The translations under genes and the position numbers were made by a program. Shown here piece after piece: positions 1 to 7,672 of a stretch of 64,000 bases of DNA (positions are counted from its first letter, which is position 1; each line of letters opens with the position of its first letter). The DNA is from Methylobacterium sp. (lineage in GTDB: Bacteria; Pseudomonadota; Alphaproteobacteria; Rhizobiales; Beijerinckiaceae), in contig JADCCN010000002.1 in the NCBI GenBank assembly GCA_020252645.1, positions 124,001-188,000 of the forward strand, in the 5' to 3' direction. The notes beneath the pieces were generated by a model. That model was not told where the DNA came from and made no database searches. It worked only from the letters and a program-made list of their open reading frames with translations.

Positions 1-296
1 CCGCGATCGAGCGCATCAACGGCTTCAGCAAGAGGCGTCCCACCGCCGAAGTGGCGTGCAGCGCCTTCAACACTCTTTCCGGTGTCGAGGCCCGCTTCAT
101 CAAGTGGATGGCCGAAAACAAGGATTGGTGCCAGATCCCGGAAGATTTCATCGCGCAGCTCAAGGGCGCCAACGGCGCAACATTGCAGGCGCGCGGGCAG
201 GTCTGCACGGCTGCGCGGCAGCAGAAGGAAGATGCAGGCCCGCGTGGCGCGCCCCCGCCCGGCGCCGGCATCCGGCTTCCGAGCGGCGCGTTGTGA
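1..296 (+). CDS. Hypothetical protein, C-terminal part (truncated by window edge)
   Basis: The reading frame is open from base 3 and ends at TGA 294-296, so only about 97 C-terminal residues are present. The visible part has a conserved-looking segment (FIKWMAENKDWCQIP) followed by a Pro/Gly/Arg-rich tail that looks disordered. It contains several Cys residues and resembles small secreted rhizobial hypothetical proteins, but I do not recognise a named family. The stop codon overlaps the GTG start of ubiA, so the two are probably translationally coupled. No function can be assigned from this fragment. Confidence 0.6.
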   Translation, partial: AIERINGFSKRRPTAEVACSAFNTLSGVEARFIKWMAENKDWCQIPEDFIAQLKGANGATLQARGQVCTAARQQKEDAGPRGAPPPGAGIRLPSGAL

Positions 297-1204
297 GCGG
301 GCCGACACCGGACGCCATCCGCCACCCTGTGGTCGATCGCCTCCCGGCCTGGTCTCTCCCTTATGCGCGGCTCGCCCGGTGGGATCGCCCCATCGGCTGG
401 TGGCTTCTGCTCCTGCCCTGCTGGTGGAGCGCGGCTCTGGCTGCGAAGATGGGCGGAACCTGGCCCAATCCGCTGACCCTGGCGCTGTTCCTGATCGGCG
501 CGATCGCCATGCGCGGAGCCGGCTCCACCTGGAACGACATCACCGATCGTGATCTCGATGCGAAGGTCGCCCGCACCCGCTCGCGGCCGATCCCCTCCGG
601 CCAGGTGAGCACGAAGCAGGCTTTCCTGTTCCTTCTGCTGCAATCCCTCGTTGGTCTGGCGGTGCTGCTGAACTTCAACGGTTTCGCCATTCTCGCGGGC
701 TTTGCCGCGCTTGCGCCGGTGGTGGTTTATCCCTTCATGAAGCGCTTCACGAACCACCCGCAGATCATGCTGGGCCTGGCTTTTGCCTGGGGTGCGCTGA
801 TGGGTTTTGCCACCGAGCTTGGCTACTGGCCCTGGGCGGCTTTGGCGCTCTATGCCGGCGCGATCCTCTGGGTGATCGGCTACGATACGATCTATGCGCT
901 GCAGGATATCGAGGATGATGCGATCATCGGCATCGGCTCCACGGCGCGCGCCTATGGCGAGAAGGTGCGGCTCTTCATCGCGGCGATGTATGCGGGCACG
1001 ATTCTGCTGCTTGTCCTCGCACTGAAGCTGGCGGGTGCCGGGGTGCCGGGTTGGGTCGGTCTTGTGGCCTTCGCATGCCATCTCGGCTGGCAGGTTGCGG
1101 TTCTGCGGCGCGAGGATGCGCGCCAGGCGCTTGAGCTTTTCCGCTCGAACCGGGATGCCGGCCTGCTGCTTTTCGCCGGGCTTGCGCTCGATGCGATGAC
1201 ATGA
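293..1204 (+). CDS. ubiA: 4-hydroxybenzoate polyprenyltransferase UbiA
   Basis: This integral-membrane enzyme attaches the polyprenyl tail to 4-hydroxybenzoate in ubiquinone synthesis. Both Asp-rich prenyl-diphosphate/Mg motifs are present: NDITDRDLD, followed by a basic stretch (TRSRP), and the second motif YDTIYALQDIEDD. About eight hydrophobic helices fill the rest. The GTG start at 293 overlaps the upstream stop and gives 303 residues, the usual family size. The frame stays open to base 56, but that part reads as out-of-frame Arg-rich sequence and was left out. A polyprenyl diphosphate synthase at 47.8-48.8 kb would supply the side chain. Confidence 0.95.
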   Translation: MSGPTPDAIRHPVVDRLPAWSLPYARLARWDRPIGWWLLLLPCWWSAALAAKMGGTWPNPLTLALFLIGAIAMRGAGSTWNDITDRDLDAKVARTRSRPIPSGQVSTKQAFLFLLLQSLVGLAVLLNFNGFAILAGFAALAPVVVYPFMKRFTNHPQIMLGLAFAWGALMGFATELGYWPWAALALYAGAILWVIGYDTIYALQDIEDDAIIGIGSTARAYGEKVRLFIAAMYAGTILLLVLALKLAGAGVPGWVGLVAFACHLGWQVAVLRREDARQALELFRSNRDAGLLLFAGLALDAMT

Positions 1205-1214
1205 AGTGTCAGGC

Positions 1215-1679
1215 TCAGGGCCGCCGCTTGGACCCGCGCGAACGAGACCTCGGATGCTCGGGGTGGTGCGGCGGGCAGACCGGCATCTGCCGCTTGCGGG
1301 CGAAGCGCGTGCGCCGTCCTGAAAGCGGCGAGCCGCCGCGGCGCGGATGGCTCGTCGCCCCCGATGCGAACTGGAAGGCTTCGAGCTGTCCATCGGCCGA
1401 GATCGCATAGAGCGGCAGGTTCATCATCTGCCCGAAGCGGCGCCAGAGTGCGATGATATCCGTTCCGTCATACGCGATATAGAGCGGCGCGCCCAGCATG
1501 CCACTCACCAGCACGGGGCGGATCACGCCAATCGGTTGGCCGGCCGGATCCGTCTCGCAGGACAGCGCGAGCCCGGCCGTGCCTTTCGGCGCGCTGCCGA
1601 GGCCCGGCGCGCTATTGTCATTCGCAAACCCGGCCATTTCGGCCAGGCGCGATTCCTCGAAGGGAAGAGAGAACTGCAT
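1215..1679 (-). CDS. DUF6101-like hypothetical protein
   Basis: The gene converges on ubiA and encodes about 154 residues from ATG 1679 (MQFSLPFEESRLAEM). The frame is open to 1814, but the extra N-terminus looks non-coding. The central part (PLYIAYDGTDIIALWRRFGQ) and the basic C-terminal run resemble the DUF6101 proteins often found next to ubiA in Rhizobiales. That assignment is from memory of the family and its context, not a search. No catalytic motif or membrane segment is visible, and the function is unknown. Confidence 0.5.
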   Translation of the reverse strand: MQFSLPFEESRLAEMAGFANDNSAPGLGSAPKGTAGLALSCETDPAGQPIGVIRPVLVSGMLGAPLYIAYDGTDIIALWRRFGQMMNLPLYAISADGQLEAFQFASGATSHPRRGGSPLSGRRTRFARKRQMPVCPPHHPEHPRSRSRGSKRRP

Positions 1680-1951
1680 CCCGCCGCCTGTCTGATCTGA
1701 TCTCGCGGAAAGAGCGGCCGGCTGGCCTGCCTTTCCATTCCTGTTGTCGTGTCGGGCTCTGCTTGGCCCGATCACGCAGGCAGATTGGGCGGACAGGGCT
1801 CGACTTTCCGTCAAGAAGGCTGGTTAAGCAGCGGTATCCTCGGGCCGCGAGGCCTCTTTCCTGTTCTTAAGCTTCACGAAATGTAACCGCGATCCGCTTG
1901 ACGCGCGGCCCTCTGCGGCCCACAACCCGAAGCGTGTCCGGAACATCGCCC

Positions 1952-2914
1952 ATGGCCGAAAAGCCGCCGCTTCCCATTCTGCTTTGCGCGCCGCGTGGCT
2001 TCTGCGCCGGTGTCGTGCGAGCCATCGATGTCGTCGAGAAGGCGCTTCGCAGATATGGGGCGCCGGTCTATGTCCGCCACGAGATCGTGCATAACCGCTT
2101 CGTGGTGGATAGCCTGAAGCGCAAGGGCGCGATCTTCGTCGATGAACTCGATGAAATCCCCGAGACACAGGCGCCTGTGATCTTCTCCGCCCATGGCGTG
2201 CCGAGATCCGTGCCCAAAGCCGCTGAAAATCGCCGCCTTTTCGCGATCGACGCGACCTGCCCGCTGGTCACCAAGGTGCATCGCGAGGCCGAGATCCATC
2301 ACAAGCGCGGCCGCACCATCATTCTCGTGGGCCATGCGGGCCACCCGGAAGTGGTGGGCACCATGGGCCAGCTGCCGGCCGGTGCGGTGCATCTGGTGGA
2401 AACCGAGGCCGATGTGACGAGGCTTGCTTTCCCGCCCGGCACAGCGCTCGCTTTCGTGACGCAGACCACGCTTTCCGTGGATGATACCGCGGCGATCGTC
2501 GCAGCCCTGAAGGCGCGCTTCCCGCAGATCGCGGCACCGCACAAGGAAGATATCTGCTACGCCACCACCAACCGGCAGGAGGCCGTGAAGCGTGTCGCCC
2601 CGCTGGTGGAAGCGCTGATCGTCGTGGGTTCGCCCAATTCCTCGAACAGCCAGCGCCTGCGCGAGGTTGCCGAGCGGGCGGGCTGCACGAAGACCGCGCT
2701 CGTGCTCCGCACGGATGAAATCGACTGGTCGGTTTTCGGCGACATTCGCTCTCTCGGCATCACCGCCGGCGCTTCCGCCCCGGAAGTGCTGGTGGAGGAG
2801 ATCATCGCCGCCTTCGCCGGGCGTTTCGATGTGCGCGTGGAAACCGTCTCCACGGCGGATGAAAGCGTGTTCTTCCCGCTTCCCCGCCAGTTGCGCGAAG
2901 CGGCGACAGCCTAG
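1952..2914 (+). CDS. ispH: 4-hydroxy-3-methylbut-2-enyl diphosphate reductase IspH (LytB)
   Basis: IspH is the last enzyme of the MEP pathway; it reduces HMBPP to IPP and DMAPP with a [4Fe-4S] cluster. The three cluster cysteines are visible in [21 protein letters not shown] and [14 protein letters not shown], and the conserved [11 protein letters not shown] segment follows. ATG 1952 gives 320 residues, standard for the family; the open frame to 1898 adds a low-complexity N-terminus with no support. The TAG stop is formed by the first bases of a palindromic repeat (TAGAGC). ispE at 46.4 kb belongs to the same pathway. Confidence 0.96.
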   Translation: MAEKPPLPILLCAPRGFCAGVVRAIDVVEKALRRYGAPVYVRHEIVHNRFVVDSLKRKGAIFVDELDEIPETQAPVIFSAHGVPRSVPKAAENRRLFAIDATCPLVTKVHREAEIHHKRGRTIILVGHAGHPEVVGTMGQLPAGAVHLVETEADVTRLAFPPGTALAFVTQTTLSVDDTAAIVAALKARFPQIAAPHKEDICYATTNRQEAVKRVAPLVEALIVVGSPNSSNSQRLREVAERAGCTKTALVLRTDEIDWSVFGDIRSLGITAGASAPEVLVEEIIAAFAGRFDVRVETVSTADESVFFPLPRQLREAATA

Positions 2915-2953
2915 AGCCGTTGCCGATCTCGCTCGATCAGATCGACCGCTCTA
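2912..2953. repeat. Short palindromic element with TAGAGC/GCTCTA ends
   Basis: A 42-bp sequence starts with TAGAGC and ends with GCTCTA, with an inner partial inverted repeat around GATC. Its first TAG is the stop codon of ispH, and its end overlaps the start of the next, longer element by two bases. Elements with these ends are common in Rhizobiales intergenic DNA. As RNA it could fold into a terminator-like hairpin. Confidence 0.6.
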
Positions 2954-3054
2954 GAGCATGATGTGTTCAGACGGAAGCATATCATGCTCTTATCTTATTG
3001 TTATCGCATGTTTTTTGTGAAAAATCGGATTCCACTTTTTCACAGCATGCTCTA
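2952..3054. repeat. 103-bp interspersed palindromic repeat, copy 1
   Basis: The element begins TAGAGCATGATGTG and ends CACAGCATGCTCTA, giving 14-bp terminal inverted repeats with one mismatch. Inside are two further hairpins: AGAGCATGAT pairing with ATCATGCTCT, and GTGAAAAA pairing with TTTTTCAC. A second copy lies at 63328-63431 and differs by about four substitutions and one indel. The last three bases (CTA) are the TAG stop of the minus-strand transporter gene. It sits between convergent genes and probably acts as a two-way terminator. Confidence 0.85.
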
Positions 3055-3933
3055 AACATTCAGCAGAAACGCCACGCCGAGCACGATGAGCGCAAGGCCG
3101 ATGCCCTCGCGCAGGGTGGGCTTCTCGCGGAAGAGCCGGCCCGAGACGAGACGCGCGAAAAACACCTCGATGAGCGCCAGCGTGCGCACCTTCGCCGCCG
3201 AGGCGAGCGAAAAGCCGAGAAACCAGAATTGCGAGGCGAGAGCGCCCATGAAGCCCGCGAGAAGCGACGGCTTCCACGCGCCGATGATCGCGCGCAGGGC
3301 CCGGCGATCCAGAACCGCGAGATAGATCGTCAGCAGGCTCGCCTGCATGCCGAGGCCCAGGGCCAGCACGGTGGAAGCGCGGATCGCGAAGCCGCCTTGC
3401 GGCAGCGCATGGATGCCCGCGCGAAAGCCGATGGCCGAAAGCGCGAAGAAGGCCGCGCTCACCAGCCCGTAGCCCAGGGCTTCCATCGACCAGCCTTCGC
3501 CTTTTTTCGCGGGCCAGGCCGTGAGCAGCACGCCGAAGGTTGCGATCCCGATGGCCGAGAGCGCCATGGGTGCCAGCCGCTCGCCCAGGAAGATCAGCCC
3601 GAACAGGGCCACGAGCACCGGCTCGGTCTTGGTATAGGCGGTCGCGACCGTGAAGGATCTGAGCCTCATCGCCTGGAGCATCAGGCCGGTCGCGGCAATC
3701 TGCGACAAGGCCGCGCCGAGCACCACCGGCAAAACGCCGGCCGGAATGGCCGGCACGGCCTCGCGGGTGAGGAGGCTCATCCCCGCGAGAAACACCAGCG
3801 AGAAGGGAAAGCCGAAGAGAAAGCGCACATGCGTGGCACCCACCACGCCCACGCGCTCCACCAGGTCGCGCTGCATCGCATTGCGCAAGGTCTGGGCGGC
3901 CGCGGCCATCACGGTGAAGACGGCCCAGAGCAT
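3052..3933 (-). CDS. EamA/DMT-family inner-membrane transporter
   Basis: The product is 293 residues and almost entirely hydrophobic, with about ten helices in two EamA-like halves. The hallmark segment TAYTKTEPVLVALFGLIFLGE lies near the middle. ATG 3933 was chosen over 3987 because AAGGA lies nine bases upstream of it. The substrate cannot be told from sequence; relatives export amino acids, nucleotides or other metabolites. The gene sits between ispH and thrB on the opposite strand and its stop codon is contributed by the adjacent repeat, so it may be a later insertion into an ispH-thrB-rnhA cluster. Confidence 0.85.
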   Translation of the reverse strand: MLWAVFTVMAAAAQTLRNAMQRDLVERVGVVGATHVRFLFGFPFSLVFLAGMSLLTREAVPAIPAGVLPVVLGAALSQIAATGLMLQAMRLRSFTVATAYTKTEPVLVALFGLIFLGERLAPMALSAIGIATFGVLLTAWPAKKGEGWSMEALGYGLVSAAFFALSAIGFRAGIHALPQGGFAIRASTVLALGLGMQASLLTIYLAVLDRRALRAIIGAWKPSLLAGFMGALASQFWFLGFSLASAAKVRTLALIEVFFARLVSGRLFREKPTLREGIGLALIVLGVAFLLNV

Positions 3934-4049
3934 GGCGGATTCCTTCTCCCCGGAGGCCCGGCCATGTTTGACGAGCCCGCGCGGCAAGGCGTATCACGCT
4001 TGCCAAGATTCTGTCACGCCCGCGCGCGACGAAGGGGAGAGCCCGTCCC

Positions 4050-5015
4050 ATGGCCGTCTATACCGATGTGAGCGCCGAGGATCTGGGTGCCTTTCTGGCG
4101 GCTTACGATCTCGGCGGCCTGCTCTCCTTCAAGGGCATCGCGGAGGGGGTGGAGAACTCGAATTTCCTGATCGAGACCGAGCGCGGCCGCTTCATCCTTA
4201 CGCTCTATGAGAAGCGCGTGAAGGTGGAGGACCTGCCCTTCTTTCTCGGGCTGATGGGGCATCTCGCCGATCGCGGCATCAATTGCCCGCTGCCCGTGAA
4301 GGCGCATGACGGCAAGGCACTTCGCACGCTGTGCGGGCGGCCGGCGGCGATCGTCACCTTCCTCGAAGGCGTCTCCTATCGCCGCCCGACGGGCGTGCAA
4401 TGCGCGGCGCTCGGCGATGTTCTGGGTCGGCTGCACGGAGCCGGCAAGGGTTTCGCGATCCATCGCGAGAACGCGCTCTCGGTCGCGGGGTGGCGCCCGC
4501 TGGCGGAGGCCGCGGCAAGCCGGGCGGATACGGTCGCGCCGGGCCTTGGCGCCGCTGTCGCCCGCGAGCTGGAAGAGCTCGAGGGCCATTGGCCGCGCAA
4601 TCTTCCGCAAGGCGTGATTCATGCGGATCTCTTCCCCAACAACACGCTCTTCGTGGGCGAGACGCTCTCGGGCGTGATCGACTTCTATTTCGCCTGCAAT
4701 GATGCGCTGGCTTACGATCTCGCGATCTGCCTCAATGCCTGGTGCTTCGAGGCGGATTTCTCGTTCAACCTCACGAAAGGTCGCGCGATGATCGCAGCCT
4801 ATCGTGCGCGCCGGCCGCTGAACGGCGCCGAGATCGAGGCCCTGCCGGTTCTGTGTCGCGGCGCGGCCCTGCGATTCCTGCTCACGCGCCTTGTGGATTG
4901 GCTGAACGTGCCGCCGGGCGCGCTGGTGCGGCCGCTCGACCCGCTGGAATACTGGAAAAAGCTGCGCTTCCATCAGGCGGTCGATCATGCCTCGGATTAT
5001 GGGCTCGCCCTGTGA
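4050..5015 (+). CDS. thrB: Homoserine kinase (ThrB, aminoglycoside-phosphotransferase fold)
   Basis: The enzyme phosphorylates homoserine on the route to threonine; threonine synthase (thrC) is at 11.3-12.7 kb. It is the APH-fold type of alphaproteobacteria and Pseudomonas, not the GHMP type. Visible are the ENSNF substrate segment near residue 35, the catalytic loop [14 protein letters not shown] and the metal-binding VIDFYFAC. The ATG at 4050 has AAGGGGAGA upstream, and the length (321 aa) is normal. The stop overlaps the GTG start of rnhA, so the two are translated together. Confidence 0.95.
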   Translation: MAVYTDVSAEDLGAFLAAYDLGGLLSFKGIAEGVENSNFLIETERGRFILTLYEKRVKVEDLPFFLGLMGHLADRGINCPLPVKAHDGKALRTLCGRPAAIVTFLEGVSYRRPTGVQCAALGDVLGRLHGAGKGFAIHRENALSVAGWRPLAEAAASRADTVAPGLGAAVARELEELEGHWPRNLPQGVIHADLFPNNTLFVGETLSGVIDFYFACNDALAYDLAICLNAWCFEADFSFNLTKGRAMIAAYRARRPLNGAEIEALPVLCRGAALRFLLTRLVDWLNVPPGALVRPLDPLEYWKKLRFHQAVDHASDYGLAL

Positions 5016-5494
5016 GCGAAGCGAGCCGGAGAGTGGAAATCTGGACCGATGGCGCCTGTTCGGGCAATCCCGGCCCCGGTGGCTGGGGCGCGATCCTGCT
5101 CTATGGCGAAATGCGGAAAGAGATGTCCGGCGCAGAGCCGGAAACCACGAATAATCGCATGGAGCTGCAGGCGGCCATCGCCGCGCTTTCCACCCTGAAG
5201 CGCCCCTGTCAGGTCATCCTCCACACCGACAGCCAATATGTGAAGGGCGGCATCACCGGCTGGATCTTCGGCTGGAAGAAGAATGGCTGGCGCACCGCTG
5301 ACAAAAAACCCGTGAAGAATGTCGATCTGTGGCAAGCTCTCGATGAAGCCATCCGCCGCCACGAGATTGAATGGCGCTGGGTGAAGGGCCATGCGGGCAA
5401 TGAACTGAACGAGCGGGCCGACGAGCTCGCCCGCGAGGCCATCAAGGCGATGCGCGAGGCCAGCAGGGCCGCGGGTGGAAACAGCGCGGCCTGA
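5012..5494 (+). CDS. rnhA: Ribonuclease HI
   Basis: This cytoplasmic nuclease cuts the RNA strand of RNA-DNA hybrids. The catalytic acidic residues fall in [15 protein letters not shown] (Asp), NNRMELQA (Glu), HTDSQYV (Asp) and NERADELAR (Asp). The GTG at 5012 overlaps the thrB stop and gives 160 residues; a second in-frame GTG at 5033 begins VEIWTDG and is also possible. The frame is open far upstream through thrB, but that part is shadow. The C-terminal tail after the last catalytic Asp is Ala/Arg-rich. Confidence 0.95.
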   Translation: MSEASRRVEIWTDGACSGNPGPGGWGAILLYGEMRKEMSGAEPETTNNRMELQAAIAALSTLKRPCQVILHTDSQYVKGGITGWIFGWKKNGWRTADKKPVKNVDLWQALDEAIRRHEIEWRWVKGHAGNELNERADELAREAIKAMREASRAAGGNSAA

Positions 5495-5550
5495 GCTTTG
5501 TTATTCGCCACGCATTGTCCGCGGCCGATTCGTCGGCAAACTTGCCGCGA

Positions 5551-6036
5551 TCAGAGCTGGCACATCAGCGTTTCAGCGGAGGACAGGTTCACCGCGCCGC
5601 GCTCGACCTCGATGTTGATCTTGTCGACCACGCCATCCTTCACGAGCATGGAGCAGCGCTTGAGGCGGGTGCCGAAGCCCACGACGGAGATATCGGCATC
5701 GAGCCCGGTCGCCTTGGCGAATTCGGCATTGCCGTCGGAGAGAAAGCGGATCTTGCCGGCAGCGCCGGTTTCCTCTTCCCAGCGCTGCATCACCCAGGGG
5801 TCATTCACGGCGATCACGACGATCTGGTCCACGCCCTTGGCCTTGAAGCTCTCGGCCTCCTTCAGGAAGCCCGGCAGGTGGGTCTTGTGGCAGGTGGGCG
5901 TGAAGGCACCGGGCACGCCGATGATCACGGAAGTCTTGCCGCCGAACACTTCGGCCGTGGAGAGGGGCTTGGGGCCGGCCTCGCCGATCACGAAAAACTT
6001 CACATCGGGAAGACGATCTCCGGCGGCGATCGGCAT
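5551..6036 (-). CDS. Peroxiredoxin (Prx5-type, AhpC/TSA superfamily)
   Basis: This thiol peroxidase reduces H2O2 or organic peroxides. The peroxidatic cysteine lies in PGAFTPTCHKTHLPGF, a Prx5-type signature; a further Cys occurs in LKRCSML and one near the C-terminus (LMCQL). ATG 6036 (MPIAAGDRLPDVKF) has GAGG seven bases upstream and gives 161 residues; the extension to 6069 is not needed. It converges on rnhA. There is no fused glutaredoxin domain, so the reductant must be a separate thioredoxin or glutaredoxin. Confidence 0.93.
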   Translation of the reverse strand: MPIAAGDRLPDVKFFVIGEAGPKPLSTAEVFGGKTSVIIGVPGAFTPTCHKTHLPGFLKEAESFKAKGVDQIVVIAVNDPWVMQRWEEETGAAGKIRFLSDGNAEFAKATGLDADISVVGFGTRLKRCSMLVKDGVVDKINIEVERGAVNLSSAETLMCQL

Positions 6037-6096
6037 GGGACACCTCAGGTTCGGACCATGGAAAAGCAAGGCGCGAAGAACGCCTTTCCGCGCAAT

Positions 6097-6930
6097 CTAT
6101 GGCGAAGTGTCATTCCCGTCGAGATCCAGAACGCCCTCATAGGGCTCTTTGTTCGAACCGAAGGTGAAGCGCACCGGGCCGAAGCGCTTGTCATCGCCCG
6201 GCGGGCGCTGGCCCTTGAGCACCACCTGATGGCGGCCGGGTGCTGCCTGAACCGGCGCCTTGATGTGGAGATAGCCGCGCGATTCCGCGAAGACCGCGAA
6301 ATCTTCCAACTCCGCATCATGCCGGATTTCGAGCGTGAAGACCGGGCTATCGCCCGCATCACGCCGCTCGACGCGAACCCGCGCGGCGAATTCCGCCGGC
6401 GAGAGGCTCCTCGGCACCCGTGCTTCGGCGCGGTCGATCGCGTTGATCACATCGCTGCCGACGAGATGCCCCCCCGCGAGGCTGAGATTGGCGGCAAGCG
6501 GGATGCAGATCGTGCCGCAGACGGCGAAATCGAGCTTGAGCGAGATTGAAAGCGGCCCGTTTCCGGTCTTTTTCGCGCTGAAGGGCAGGATGACGTCGGT
6601 CTTGTAGCCCCAGGCCTGCCCCCCCGCGCCATCATCGAAACGCGCGGGCATGGGAAAGCGCACCTCGAAATCGGATGCCCCTTTCGAGCCCGCGAAGTCG
6701 AACATCGGCGGCACGCCGGAATCGCCAGGGTTGCGCCAGTAGGTCTTGTAATCGGGCATGGGGCGAATGACGATGCCGCCGCGAATCACGGTGTCTCCCG
6801 GGGCGGGCTCGATCAGCAGGAGCCGCACGCGGGCTTCGCGGAACTCCGCCCATGCCGAAGCACGCGCGCCGCCCGCAAGCGCGGAACCAAGCGACAGCAG
6901 CACGGCGAAACTGGCAAGCAACCAAGGCAT
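6097..6930 (-). CDS. Secreted protein with DsbD N-terminal-like domain
   Basis: From ATG 6930 the product starts with a hydrophobic signal segment ([19 protein letters not shown]) and continues as a beta-rich periplasmic domain. The segments [19 protein letters not shown] and [13 protein letters not shown], the latter with a CxxxC pair, match the DsbD alpha-type domain that passes reducing equivalents to periplasmic partners. No transmembrane DsbD beta domain follows, so this is a stand-alone version of about 277 residues. A longer start at 6972 is possible. It is divergent from yqgE; the shared 124-bp gap must hold both promoters. Confidence 0.8.
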   Translation of the reverse strand: MPWLLASFAVLLSLGSALAGGARASAWAEFREARVRLLLIEPAPGDTVIRGGIVIRPMPDYKTYWRNPGDSGVPPMFDFAGSKGASDFEVRFPMPARFDDGAGGQAWGYKTDVILPFSAKKTGNGPLSISLKLDFAVCGTICIPLAANLSLAGGHLVGSDVINAIDRAEARVPRSLSPAEFAARVRVERRDAGDSPVFTLEIRHDAELEDFAVFAESRGYLHIKAPVQAAPGRHQVVLKGQRPPGDDKRFGPVRFTFGSNKEPYEGVLDLDGNDTSP

Positions 6931-7054
6931 GAACGGCTTATTGCGCCGCAGAAGTTCAAGAACCACCCACATTCCCGTGAGGAAGCCTTTTCGACGCAGG
7001 AACTGCACCGCGAAGCCCCTTGGCAAGCGCGTCCACACTTGCGAGACTGAGAGT

Positions 7055-7666
7055 ATGAAACTCGACAAGATCCGTGGCGGTGGGAAGAAAGGGTTTCTCG
7101 ATGGGCACCTGCTCATCGCGATGCCATCCATGCCGGATGAGCGCTTCTCCCGCAGCGTGATCTATATCTGCGCGCATTCCGATGAAGGCGCGATGGGCCT
7201 TGTGGTCAACCGGCGGGCGCAGAACCTGAACTTCCCCGAATTGCTGGTGCAGCTCGATCTCATCTCGCGCGATCAGGCGATCCGCCTGCCGGAGCGGGCA
7301 GCAAGCACGGCGGTTCTCGCGGGCGGGCCGGTGGAGCCGACTCGGGGCTTCGTGCTGCATTCCGCCGATTTCGCCATCGAGAATTCCACCTTGCCGGTTT
7401 CCGGGCAGATCGGGCTGACGATCACGGTTGATATCCTGAAAGCGATTGCCCGTGGCGAGGGGCCGGATCGCGCGCTTCTCGCGCTTGGCTATTCCAGCTG
7501 GGCGGCGGGACAACTCGAAATTGAACTGCAGGCCAATGCCTGGCTGCATGCGCCGGCCACGGAGGATCTGCTTTTCGGCACGGATCAGGAGCGGAAATAC
7601 GATGCCGCCCTGCATATGCTGGGCATCGACCCGGCCTTCCTTTCCAGCGAGGCCGGGCACGGGTAA
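7055..7666 (+). CDS. YqgE/AlgH family protein (UPF0301)
   Basis: The 203-residue product matches the YqgE family: [26 protein letters not shown] near the start, then [23 protein letters not shown] and [11 protein letters not shown]. The family is widespread in proteobacteria and its biochemical function is not settled; in Pseudomonas AlgH is linked to alginate expression. The ATG at 7055 was chosen because the sequence before it is not family-like. It is divergent from the DsbD-N-like gene and convergent with the large GGDEF/EAL gene. Confidence 0.92.
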   Translation: MKLDKIRGGGKKGFLDGHLLIAMPSMPDERFSRSVIYICAHSDEGAMGLVVNRRAQNLNFPELLVQLDLISRDQAIRLPERAASTAVLAGGPVEPTRGFVLHSADFAIENSTLPVSGQIGLTITVDILKAIARGEGPDRALLALGYSSWAAGQLEIELQANAWLHAPATEDLLFGTDQERKYDAALHMLGIDPAFLSSEAGHG

Positions 7667-7672
7667 AGCATC

